From Atopobiaceae bacterium (GTDB taxonomy: Bacteria > Actinomycetota > Coriobacteriia > Coriobacteriales > Atopobiaceae), in contig JAFWLX010000310.1 in assembly GCA_017510875.1 (NCBI GenBank), positions 1-9,857 on the forward strand: a stretch of 9,857 nt of DNA, written 5' to 3'. The translations under genes were made by a program, and so were the position numbers. The notes below the pieces were generated by a model. The model did not search any database. It worked only from the letters and a program-made list of their open reading frames with translations, and was not told the origin of the DNA. Within the stretch, counting starts at the first letter, position 1. Every line of letters begins with the position of its first letter. Positions 1 to 5,808 of the stretch are shown piece by piece.

Positions 1-19
1 AACATGCCACTGGCATGTT
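1..19. repeat. Perfect 19-bp palindrome at the window edge
   Basis: The arms AACATGCCA and TGGCATGTT are exact reverse complements around one central C, giving 9-bp arms with a 1-bp centre. Such tight symmetry fits a dimeric regulator's operator better than an RNA hairpin, because a 1-nt loop cannot close. No T-run follows on the visible side. It lies about 120 bp downstream of tadC, so it may belong to the control region of the next gene beyond the left edge. The symmetry is directly visible; the role is guesswork. Confidence 0.4.
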
Positions 20-95
20 ACGCTCGCTAAGCGCCGCGCCGACGGGCGGAGCAGCCTCAGAAGGAGTCCCGAAGGTGGCCCCTTCTGGCCCGACC

Positions 96-109
96 GTGAG
101 AACACTCAC
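96..109. repeat. Small inverted repeat downstream of tadC
   Basis: GTGAG (96-100) and CTCAC (105-109) are exact reverse complements around a 4-nt loop. A longer-loop pair, CAGAAGG (58-64) and CCTTCTG (81-87), lies next to it. Neither is followed by a T-run on the minus strand, so there is no good case for an intrinsic terminator. They may be minor structures in the tadC downstream region, which otherwise holds no gene that I can see. Confidence 0.25.
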
Positions 110-110
110 T

Positions 111-136
111 GACATGCATCTCTCTGCCTGCATGTC
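111..136 (-). other. Hairpin just after the tadC stop
   Basis: GACATGCA (111-118) and TGCATGTC (129-136) are perfect 8-bp reverse complements with a 10-nt loop. They start 3 nt after the tadC stop codon (TAG at 142-140). In the minus-strand transcript this would be a hairpin right behind tadC. It has no following U-run and only moderate GC, so it is more likely an intercistronic mRNA-processing or stability element, or a weak attenuator, than a strong terminator. Confidence 0.35.
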
Positions 137-139
137 CGC

Positions 140-784
140 CTAGCCCATTTGGAGCGAGGTGCCCAGCAGGGGACCCAAGATTGCCAGCAGCATTGCGGGG
201 ACGATGAGGGTTCCCAAGGGGATCAGCATCTTGATGGGCACCTGCTCGATCACCTCCTCCATCTGCGCGCGTTGCTCGTCGCGGATGGTCTGGGCCTGCT
301 GCTCGAGCGTTGCCGCCAGAGGCGAGCCAAAGGCCAGCGCCTGGGTAACCACCGCCGCAAAGCGCTCGAGCGACGACACGCCCAGCCGGTTGGCCACGGC
401 CTGTAGCGCCTCTTCCCTGCTCGCCGTCCCTAGGCGCCACGCAAGCATGGCCGATCCCAGCTCGGTGGCAAGCAGGTTGTGATACCGCTTGCAGTAGAGC
501 TCAAGTGCCGAGTCAAACGAGAGCCCTGCAGAAAGGCCAAGCGTCACCACATCGAGCATCACGGGCATCTGCCTTAGGCAATCCGCCTTGCCGCGCGCCA
601 GCGCCGCGTGCTCCTCAAGCCGCCTGAAGCTCTTTTGCAAATGCATGCGAGCCAAAAGCCCTGCTAGGGGGCCGTCGCCGCCAACCCTGCGCATGGGCAT
701 ACCAGCGGAGGCGGTCGCGACAAAGGCAGCGGCAAACGCGCAAGCCCCCACCGCCGCGCAGCAACCAATGAGCAGGGCATCCAT
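140..784 (-). CDS. tadC: TadC, inner-membrane platform protein of the Tad pilus
   Basis: A 214-residue type II secretion F-domain (GspF/T2SSF) protein. TadB and TadC are thought to form the inner-membrane platform on which the TadA ATPase acts to extrude Flp pilin. Residues 3-27 are a hydrophobic N-terminal segment. The T2SSF helical domain runs from about 73 to 180 and includes LSAGLSFDSALELY (84-97) and the FGSPLAATLEQQA stretch (152-164), the usual second half of this fold. The C-terminal segment 185-207 is strongly hydrophobic. The protein is short compared with proteobacterial TadC (around 300 residues) but within what actinobacterial versions show. ATG starts 1 nt after the tadB TGA stop, with only a weak G-rich ribosome binding site, so translational coupling to tadB is likely. 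It is the last tad gene visible. TadC rather than a second TadB is inferred from its order after tadB and its smaller size. Confidence 0.88.
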   Translation of the reverse strand: MDALLIGCCAAVGACAFAAAFVATASAGMPMRRVGGDGPLAGLLARMHLQKSFRRLEEHAALARGKADCLRQMPVMLDVVTLGLSAGLSFDSALELYCKRYHNLLATELGSAMLAWRLGTASREEALQAVANRLGVSSLERFAAVVTQALAFGSPLAATLEQQAQTIRDEQRAQMEEVIEQVPIKMLIPLGTLIVPAMLLAILGPLLGTSLQMG

Positions 785-785
785 C

Positions 786-1721
786 TCACAGCACCCCCCG
801 CATCAGACGCCGGATGGTGAGCAGCGCCACGCCGTCCATGGCTGCGGCCAGCATCAGGCTCACGGTTCCGGGAAGCGTGGTAAGCCCATGCTGAAAGTCG
901 ACCGATATGAGCGAGAGCAGGCACACCAGAAGCAGCGGCAGCAGGCAGACGATGCGAATTGACAGCCGTACCTGGGCGGTCTTTACCGAGAGCATGCGCT
1001 CGTACTCGCCTTGTCGCTCAACGAGCTGGGCGGTGCTTTGAAAGAGTCCGCGCAGCGGGCTACCGGTTCTCTGCGCAATGACGAGGGCGGTGGTGAGCAT
1101 ACCTACGCCAGGGGCATCTAGCTCGTGGCTCAGCTCTTCCATGGCTTCCTCGGTGGAGGATCCGCAGCGCAACCGCAACGCAGCCTGTACAAAGGCCTTT
1201 CCGGCATATCCCTTCTCGTGCATGCCCACGTACTCGATGGCCTGCATGAGCGTCTCGCCCGAGCCAAGCGCCATGGCCAGGGTGCGAAATACCTCGGGCA
1301 TCTCGTCAATCAGCGCGCGTTCCCTGGCCCTAGCGCGCGACGAGTGCCACACGCTGAGCCCCACGCAAAAGCCAAAGACGCCCACCACAAGGCCTAAAAC
1401 CGAGCGGGACATCAGAGCCGCCAGGCAGGATATGGCCACAAGTGCCCCCAGCAGTGCCGCACAGGCACCCTCTTTGCTCAGGTAGATGCCCTGCGCAAAC
1501 AGGCGACGTGCCAGCTCATCGCTTAGGGCCCGCCAGGATGGCAGCTGCAGCAGCGCCGCAACCACCTGCAGCTTTCCCAATGCAAGGCACCAGTTTTGTG
1601 CAAGGCGAGATGCCGTGCGCATCCCCCAGCCCGACGCATGCTGCGCACCACCCATGCCCGTGACCATAAACACCGCGCAGGCTATGCAGCACACGCAGCC
1701 CGCAAGGTAGACGACCGCCAT
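786..1721 (-). CDS. tadB: TadB, inner-membrane platform protein of the Tad pilus
   Basis: A 311-residue T2SSF-family membrane protein that partners TadC and the TadA ATPase in Flp pilus assembly. Hydrophobic segments lie near residues 3-23, 86-104, 107-125, 254-274 and 284-304. The cytoplasmic T2SSF domain spans about 141-267 and shows the family pattern: MPEVFRTLAMALGSGETLMQAI (from 141) with its Gly-Ser-Gly turn, then the second-half ALVIAQRTGSPLRGLFQ stretch (212-228). The start is ATG at 1721, 7 nt after a near-perfect AGGAGGTGA ribosome binding site. Both the site and the start lie inside the 3' end of tadA, so the two genes overlap by 40 bp in different frames. The gene ends 1 nt before tadC. 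The overlap and strong site suggest tight co-expression at an independently high initiation rate. Confidence 0.92.
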   Translation of the reverse strand: MAVVYLAGCVCCIACAVFMVTGMGGAQHASGWGMRTASRLAQNWCLALGKLQVVAALLQLPSWRALSDELARRLFAQGIYLSKEGACAALLGALVAISCLAALMSRSVLGLVVGVFGFCVGLSVWHSSRARARERALIDEMPEVFRTLAMALGSGETLMQAIEYVGMHEKGYAGKAFVQAALRLRCGSSTEEAMEELSHELDAPGVGMLTTALVIAQRTGSPLRGLFQSTAQLVERQGEYERMLSVKTAQVRLSIRIVCLLPLLLVCLLSLISVDFQHGLTTLPGTVSLMLAAAMDGVALLTIRRLMRGVL

Positions 1722-3037
1722 TGGCTCACCTCCTCCTCGGACAAGGCGCCACTCGCGACGGCCAAGGTGACGAAGGCAGGCTCGACGGACAGGTGCCAGC
1801 AGTCGTCCGCCTGGTCGTAAGAGACAACCTCTTCCAACCGAACGCCGCCCCGCTCATCCCTGCTTACCTGGGAAAGGGAGGTAATGCGTCTGCTGCCATC
1901 ACCGCGCCGCGCCGACATCACAATGAGGTCAAGCGCAGTTGCTATCTGTTCCTCTATAATCGAGGCCGGCAGGTCCATGCCAAAGCGAGCCATGAGCACC
2001 AGGCGCAAGATGGCCTCCTCGGCCGTGCCGGCATGTAAAGTTGTGAGGGATCCGTCGTGTCCCGTATTCATTGCCTGCAGCATGTCGATAGCCTCGGCAC
2101 CTCTTACCTCTCCCACCACAATGCGATCCGGCCGCTGGCGCAGGGCGTTCTTGACCAGGTCACGTATGGTGACCTCGCCCGTGCCCTCAATGGAGGCGTC
2201 GCGCGCCTCCATGCGCACCACGTGTGCCTCGGGCGCAAAGCGCAGCTCGGCGGAATCCTCGATGGTAATCACGCGTTCACCATGGTCAATCTGGGTAGAG
2301 AGCGCATTGAGCAGCGTGGTCTTGCCCGAGCCGGTTCCGCCTGCAACCGCAATGTCACGGCGCAGCTGCACGGCCCACTTAAGCAGCGTGGCGTACCATG
2401 CGGGCAACGAGCCATAACTCACCAGTTGGTCCATCGAGGTGATGCGGTTAGAGAACTTGCGTATGGTGAGGTAGGGGCCGTCTATGGCTATGGGAACCGC
2501 CACGGCGTTCACGCGGTCGCCGTTTGTCAGGCGCGCGTTTACCAGAGGCGAGCTTTTGTCAAGGCGCCTGCCCAAGGGGGCAAGAATGCGGTCCACCACC
2601 ATCATGATCTGGTCGGCAGACTCAAAGCGTACCTTTGAGCGGAGCAGGCGCCCGTCGCGCTCAAAGTAGAGGGCGCCGCACCCGTTGACCATGACCTCGG
2701 ACACCGTGTTGTCGTCGAGCAGGGGCTGTATGGGACCAAGGCCCACCACCTCGTCAAGCACGCGCGACGTCAGCTGCTCGCGTTCCTGGGGCAGAAGTTC
2801 GGAGAAACGCTCCTCGTTGAGAATGGCCTGGCAGGTCACGCGCAGCTCGGCGCGGGCCTGCTCAAGGTCGGGCGTGGACACCATGGACGCAACGGTGGCA
2901 AGGCCCAGGCGACTTACCAGCTCGTGCTTGAGAGTTCGGGGCAGCTCGTCACTCTGCGCCGCCACGGCGGCAGCGTACTCGCTGTCGGCAACGCCCGTCT
3001 TGCCTTCTTGCTCGCGCACACGTTCAAGAACCGTCAT
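1682..3037 (-). CDS. tadA: TadA/CpaF, hexameric secretion ATPase of the Tad pilus
   Basis: A 451-residue type II/IV secretion ATPase that powers assembly of Flp pilin through the TadB/TadC platform at the cytoplasmic membrane face. Motifs in order: an N-terminal domain with LDEVVGLGPIQPLLDD (94-109) and EVMVNG (114-119), typical of CpaF; Walker A GGTGSGKT at 233-240; the Asp box ITIEDSAEL at 257-265; Walker B RIVVGEVRG at 305-313; and the His box TGHDGSLTTLHA at 325-336. All catalytic motifs are intact. ATG overlaps the tadZ stop in TGATG, and an AGGAGG site 7 nt upstream (3050-3045) lies in the last tadZ codons. The 3' end overlaps tadB by 40 bp. The gene sits third in the visible tad operon. 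Length and motif spacing fit actinobacterial CpaF; conjugation-type TrbB/VirB11 homologues are less likely given the neighbours. Confidence 0.96.
   Translation of the reverse strand: MTVLERVREQEGKTGVADSEYAAAVAAQSDELPRTLKHELVSRLGLATVASMVSTPDLEQARAELRVTCQAILNEERFSELLPQEREQLTSRVLDEVVGLGPIQPLLDDNTVSEVMVNGCGALYFERDGRLLRSKVRFESADQIMMVVDRILAPLGRRLDKSSPLVNARLTNGDRVNAVAVPIAIDGPYLTIRKFSNRITSMDQLVSYGSLPAWYATLLKWAVQLRRDIAVAGGTGSGKTTLLNALSTQIDHGERVITIEDSAELRFAPEAHVVRMEARDASIEGTGEVTIRDLVKNALRQRPDRIVVGEVRGAEAIDMLQAMNTGHDGSLTTLHAGTAEEAILRLVLMARFGMDLPASIIEEQIATALDLIVMSARRGDGSRRITSLSQVSRDERGGVRLEEVVSYDQADDCWHLSVEPAFVTLAVASGALSEEEVSQWRSSTLRAACAA
1726..1734 (-). promoter_or_regulatory. Strong ribosome binding site of tadB inside tadA
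   Basis: AGGAGGTGA on the minus strand (1734 down to 1726) matches the 16S anti-Shine-Dalgarno sequence over nine bases. It is spaced 7 nt from the ATG at 1721 when measured from AGGAGG. It lies within the tadA coding region and fixes the tadB start, confirming the 40-bp gene overlap. Confidence 0.8.
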
Positions 3038-4746
3038 CAGATGGCCTCCTTATGCTTTCCAAACAGCGTCCTGCGCCTGCGCTGACCCTTGGGTTCTGCC
3101 GCCTTGCGCGCGGCGTCGTTGTCGGGCAGCCGTCCCAGCTCGGCAAGCGTCTGGGCAAGAAGCGAGGACACCCCCGCCGTCAGGTCGCAGTCGAGCGAGG
3201 CCAGCTCGGACACCTTGCCCGCCGCAAGCAGGTCCTCGGCCTCTATCCCCCCGTCGACCACGCGATGCATGCGAGCCGTCTCTAGGCCCACCTCGGCGCG
3301 ACCCTCAAACGTATTGGCCTTTGCCCGCGGGTCGGCGAGGTTTATCACACGAACGATGCGCGTTCGCGCCACGCCTAGCCTCACAGCCAGCGCACTCATG
3401 CGTGCGGCAGAGGCCACCGCACCCGGCCGCTCGTCATGCACCACCAGCATGCGATCGCACGACTGAACCGCTTGAGCGACGCCATCGGTAAAGGTGGTGG
3501 AGGTGTCAACCAACACCAGGTCAAAGCGCGTTGACAGATAGGAGAGCAACGTGGCCACATGGGGCATCACCAGCTCGGCCATCTCGGGGCGCTCGCACGG
3601 GCCCCACAGATGTACGTGGTTGTCGCACCGCACGCTGGCGCGCCCCATCGACTCTGGCGACGGCTTGCCGTCGGGAGCGATGCGTACCAAGTCTGGCCCC
3701 TTTGCCACACCAAAGCAGGTGTGTAGGTTTCCGCACGAAAGATCGAGGTCAACTACCGCAACGTCCATGTCCCAACGGCTAGCAACACTTGCGAGCAGCG
3801 CCACCAAGGCCGTCTTGCCCACGCCTCCCCTACACGAAGCCACCGTCACGATGGGCGAGGCGTCCTTGGGCCTAATGGCCGTGTCCTGCACCCGCGGGGT
3901 AGCGGGCAGGGCGAGGCCTGCGGGCTGCTCGCTTTGGGGATCCATTTGCCAGCGCGACTGTGGTGTTGTGCCTAGTTGTGGCGCAGCGCCGGGTTGAGGA
4001 GCTCCGCCTAGCTGTTGCATACCGCCGGACAGTTGGGCAATGCCAGGTTGTGGCGCAGCACCGGACTGTTGCGCCATACCGGGCTGTAGTGCCATACCAA
4101 GCTGCGGGGACATGCTAGGCCGTGTCGCCATGCCACGCTGTTGCGTCGCGCCAAATTGCGTCACAGCCCAAGGTTGCTGCGCTTCACCAAGCTGTGGCAT
4201 CGTTCCAAACTGCGACATGGCTCCAGTCTGCACCGCACCGGCTTGAGGCAACGCACCAAACTGCGCCGCAACTCCTGGCTGCGCCACACCCATGGGTGCA
4301 ACGTCCACCTCGGGCACGCGCGCGGCCTGGGGGTTTGTCCTCTGCCTGCCGTCAGTCTCCCCCGCCTGCGCACGCCCACCAAAGGAGGACCCTGCAGCCC
4401 TTGAGGCTTCCAGCGCTGGTGCAACGGTTGCATCCACCACCTGCGAGATTCCAGCCCTATACGCCCGAGACCTCAACGATCCCGTTGCCCCGCGTGCCAC
4501 AAGAACCACCTCGCTCGCCCGCCCGTCACGCACCAGGGCTGCTGCTAGGTTCATGTCGGACACGCCGCTCCCCGTATGCCCAACAATGGCACCGACCGTG
4601 CCCGGCACCTCCTCGGCAAAGCGTTCGCGCAGCTCTTGGGCGCTGTTTGCAAACACCACCGCAGATCCAGGCGCTATACGCCTCAATGCCATAAGTACTT
4701 CTCGGCGACCCGCTTTCTCGGCATATCCAAGCCACATTTCGCTCAC
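3037..4746 (-). CDS. tadZ: TadZ/CpaE, receiver-like/ParA-type ATPase localising the Tad pilus, with repeat linker
   Basis: A 569-residue protein, well above the roughly 370-420 residues usual for TadZ/CpaE. TadZ is thought to form polar foci that place the Tad machinery. Residues 1 to about 115 resemble the atypical receiver domain of the family; I see no clear phospho-acceptor Asp. Residues 153-265 are a degenerate hexapeptide-repeat linker (separate entry). Residues 296 to about 545 form a MinD/ParA-type P-loop domain: CRGGVGKT at 305-312, where the usual signature Lys of KGGxGKT is Arg306 while the P-loop Lys311 is kept; VDLDLSCGN at 332-340 (switch I region); and Walker B FDLVLVDTS at 408-416. 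A basic tail (GQRRRRTLFGKHK, 554-566) could contact membrane or nucleic acid. The start is GTG, overlapping the cpaB stop in GTGA (4 nt), with a GAGGAG-like site upstream. Its stop overlaps the tadA start. The family call is firm; TadZ versus another CpaE-like protein rests on tad context. Confidence 0.93.
   Translation of the reverse strand: MSEMWLGYAEKAGRREVLMALRRIAPGSAVVFANSAQELRERFAEEVPGTVGAIVGHTGSGVSDMNLAAALVRDGRASEVVLVARGATGSLRSRAYRAGISQVVDATVAPALEASRAAGSSFGGRAQAGETDGRQRTNPQAARVPEVDVAPMGVAQPGVAAQFGALPQAGAVQTGAMSQFGTMPQLGEAQQPWAVTQFGATQQRGMATRPSMSPQLGMALQPGMAQQSGAAPQPGIAQLSGGMQQLGGAPQPGAAPQLGTTPQSRWQMDPQSEQPAGLALPATPRVQDTAIRPKDASPIVTVASCRGGVGKTALVALLASVASRWDMDVAVVDLDLSCGNLHTCFGVAKGPDLVRIAPDGKPSPESMGRASVRCDNHVHLWGPCERPEMAELVMPHVATLLSYLSTRFDLVLVDTSTTFTDGVAQAVQSCDRMLVVHDERPGAVASAARMSALAVRLGVARTRIVRVINLADPRAKANTFEGRAEVGLETARMHRVVDGGIEAEDLLAAGKVSELASLDCDLTAGVSSLLAQTLAELGRLPDNDAARKAAEPKGQRRRRTLFGKHKEAI
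3952..4290 (-). repeat. Hexapeptide / 18-bp degenerate tandem repeat inside tadZ
   Basis: Residues 153-265 of TadZ can be read as 19 consecutive units of consensus x-[A/M]-x-Q-x-G, for example MSPQLG, MALQPG, MAQQSG, AAPQPG, AAPQLG. Eighteen units are six residues (18 bp) long and one is five (AVQTG). A few units drift, such as EAQQPW and MATRPS. On the plus strand the units share the pattern ACC...CTG with a purine/pyrimidine-mixed remainder, showing DNA-level relatedness. The linker is rich in Gln, Gly, Ala, Pro and Met, has almost no charge and is probably disordered. The array begins after the receiver-like domain and ends about 30 residues before the ATPase domain. It probably arose by tandem duplication. 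Confidence 0.85.
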
Positions 4747-5438
4747 TGCTGCTCCTCTCCCTTGTTGGGCACTATCTCTTCCGGAGCCGCCACAGACTCC
4801 TCTTCAGGCACCTCCACGTCGTCTGCGGGAATCACCAACCTCAGCTCGCCCGAGGCGCTGGCCCCAAGTACGGCGGACACGTCGTCAGGCAAGACGGCAA
4901 TGGTCAGCTGCTGCGACATGCTTGTCTGGGTGCCAAGTTCCGACAGCACCTCTATGTCTGTCGCAATGAGCCGAGGCGCGCTGTCCGGTACCTCGTAGGC
5001 GCTGACCCGCGCCCCGCGCGTGACCCCGCGAGAGATGCCCAGCTTGTCGGTGACCGGCACGCTTACTGCCACATGACCAGAAGGAACCTCCATCAGCGTC
5101 GAGGCGTCCCTAAAGTTGAGCTTGGTAAGGGGAACCCCCTTAGACACCGGAACGCTCACCTCGCGCCCCACGACCTCGTCCAGACTGACCACTGCCTCCG
5201 CAGGCGCCAGATCTGCCACCCAGTCACGCACGCGCACGTTTCGCTCGCTGATCACGTCTCCCACCTCAAGCGTCTGCTCGGCAACAACCAGCTGGGCTAT
5301 CTCCCCGCCAAAGCGTTCGAGGGCATCCGCGCGAACCTTGTCGGCCTCCGTCCTGACCGTATCCGCATACGCCAGGCAAGACACAATGCCTAGCAGCGCA
5401 AACGCCGAGGAAAGCACGATTCTGAAACGTATTGACAT
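4743..5438 (-). CDS. cpaB: CpaB/RcpC, SAF-domain periplasmic or cell-wall-zone protein of the Tad pilus
   Basis: A 231-residue protein with an N-terminal hydrophobic anchor or signal segment (residues 4-24, RFRIVLSSAFALLGIVSCLA). A helical stretch follows, then a SAF/RcpC-like domain at about 46-110 including QTLEVGDVISERNVRV (55-70) and VGREVSVPVSKGVPLTKLNF (90-109). CpaB/RcpC proteins help the Tad/Flp pilus pass the envelope; in a Gram-positive type cell it would act outside the membrane. The C-terminal end (206-231) is acidic and probably disordered. I place the start at ATG 5438, preceded by GGGAGG. The reading frame stays open to 5486, but that ATG has no ribosome binding site and would put a charged stretch ahead of the anchor. 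Its stop overlaps the tadZ GTG. It is the first gene of the visible tad operon. SAF proteins also occur in other roles, but the tad neighbours settle the assignment. Confidence 0.9.
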   Translation of the reverse strand: MSIRFRIVLSSAFALLGIVSCLAYADTVRTEADKVRADALERFGGEIAQLVVAEQTLEVGDVISERNVRVRDWVADLAPAEAVVSLDEVVGREVSVPVSKGVPLTKLNFRDASTLMEVPSGHVAVSVPVTDKLGISRGVTRGARVSAYEVPDSAPRLIATDIEVLSELGTQTSMSQQLTIAVLPDDVSAVLGASASGELRLVIPADDVEVPEEESVAAPEEIVPNKGEEQQ

Positions 5439-5442
5439 AAGG

Positions 5443-5448
5443 CCTCCC
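5443..5448 (-). promoter_or_regulatory. Ribosome binding site deciding the cpaB start
   Basis: GGGAGG on the minus strand lies 4 nt before ATG 5438. The longer in-frame start at 5486 has no purine-rich sequence before it. The spacing is a little short, but this is the only plausible site, and it yields an N-terminus with a normal membrane anchor. Confidence 0.65.
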
Positions 5449-5577
5449 AAAACTCGTCGCTGATCCCCCGATTCGCTACCTACCATTGTTGAAGCACGGG
5501 CCCTGTATCCAGGCGAGTTTGAAAAGTCATGTACGCGTCAGGTTGGCCCTTTGTCGCAGCAAGGTAGGTTGCACGGC

Positions 5578-5602
5578 AAAAAGCGTGGTAGAAGTGCTTT
5601 TT
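5578..5602. repeat. A/T-flanked inverted repeat resembling a weak terminator
   Basis: AAAAAGC (5578-5584) and GCTTTTT (5596-5602) are exact reverse complements around an 11-nt loop. On either strand the stem ends in a T-run: five on the minus strand, six on the plus. The stem has only two G-C pairs, so it would be weak as an intrinsic terminator. On the minus strand it lies between rsgA and cpaB and about 140 nt upstream of cpaB. It could attenuate read-through or early tad transcripts. Confidence 0.35.
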
Positions 5603-5670
5603 TGGAGTGGGGGCCGCAACGTTGGACATGCAGCGAAGATGTGCGGAGAATCTAATGCTCCAACCTACAT

Positions 5671-5719
5671 CTGTGCAGGTACAGGGCTTGCGAGAAGCAT
5701 CGCTGCCGTCGGTTTGCCT
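5671..5719 (-). other. Two adjacent hairpins in the tad leader, with fragments reminiscent of a c-di-GMP-I riboswitch
   Basis: On the minus strand, AGGCAAACC (5719-5711) is followed by a hairpin with GGC/GCC and GCGA/TCGC stems split by an A/AA internal loop (5707-5685). Directly after it comes a second hairpin, CTGT with ACAG (5684-5671). GTAGGTTGG follows at 5668-5660. The strings AGGCAAACC, CGCAAGCC and GTAGGTT recall conserved blocks of the c-di-GMP-I (GEMM) aptamer. The GNAA-capped P2 stem and the closing P1 pairing expected of that family are not visible, so I do not call a riboswitch. Confidence 0.25.
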
Positions 5720-5750
5720 CATGTGGCATGATCTGGCCTACCAGATAGCA

Positions 5751-5779
5751 GGTCATTAGCGGTCATTCTTGTCATTCTT
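5751..5779. repeat. Three phased GGTCATT / AATGACC direct repeats
   Basis: GGTCATT at 5751 and 5761 and GTCATT at 5771 are spaced about one DNA turn apart (10 bp, then 9 bp for the shared GTCATT core). The last two lie in an exact 9-bp tandem duplication, GTCATTCTT (5762-5770 and 5771-5779). On the minus strand they read AATGAC three times, about 315-340 bp upstream of the cpaB start. The helical phasing is what a direct-repeat-binding regulator would use, but a chance tandem duplication is possible. Confidence 0.5.
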
Positions 5780-5808
5780 GGATTGAGTTTTGTCCGGGAA
5801 CGTGGATT

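Noticed and set aside
57..440. Minus-strand frame running past the tadC end
   Set aside because: It is mostly an out-of-frame shadow of tadC, rich in Gly/Arg/Ala, with no ribosome binding site or recognisable domain.
4040..4246. Cys-rich repetitive reading frame on the plus strand opposite tadZ
   Set aside because: Its hexapeptide periodicity is simply the antisense of the TadZ repeat. There is no ribosome binding site, and it lies inside a well-supported gene.
5439..5486. Longer cpaB starting at ATG 5486
   Set aside because: There is no ribosome binding site before it, and the GGGAGG site within this stretch points to the ATG at 5438.
5660..5719. A firm call of a c-di-GMP-I riboswitch upstream of cpaB
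   Set aside because: Short strings match, but the GNAA-capped P2 stem and P1 closing helix are not visible. It is kept only as a low-confidence observation.
5480..5722. 80-residue minus-strand frame between rsgA and cpaB as a possible Flp pilin or small gene
   Set aside because: It has no hydrophobic segment, no pilin processing motif, no ribosome binding site and no recognisable family.
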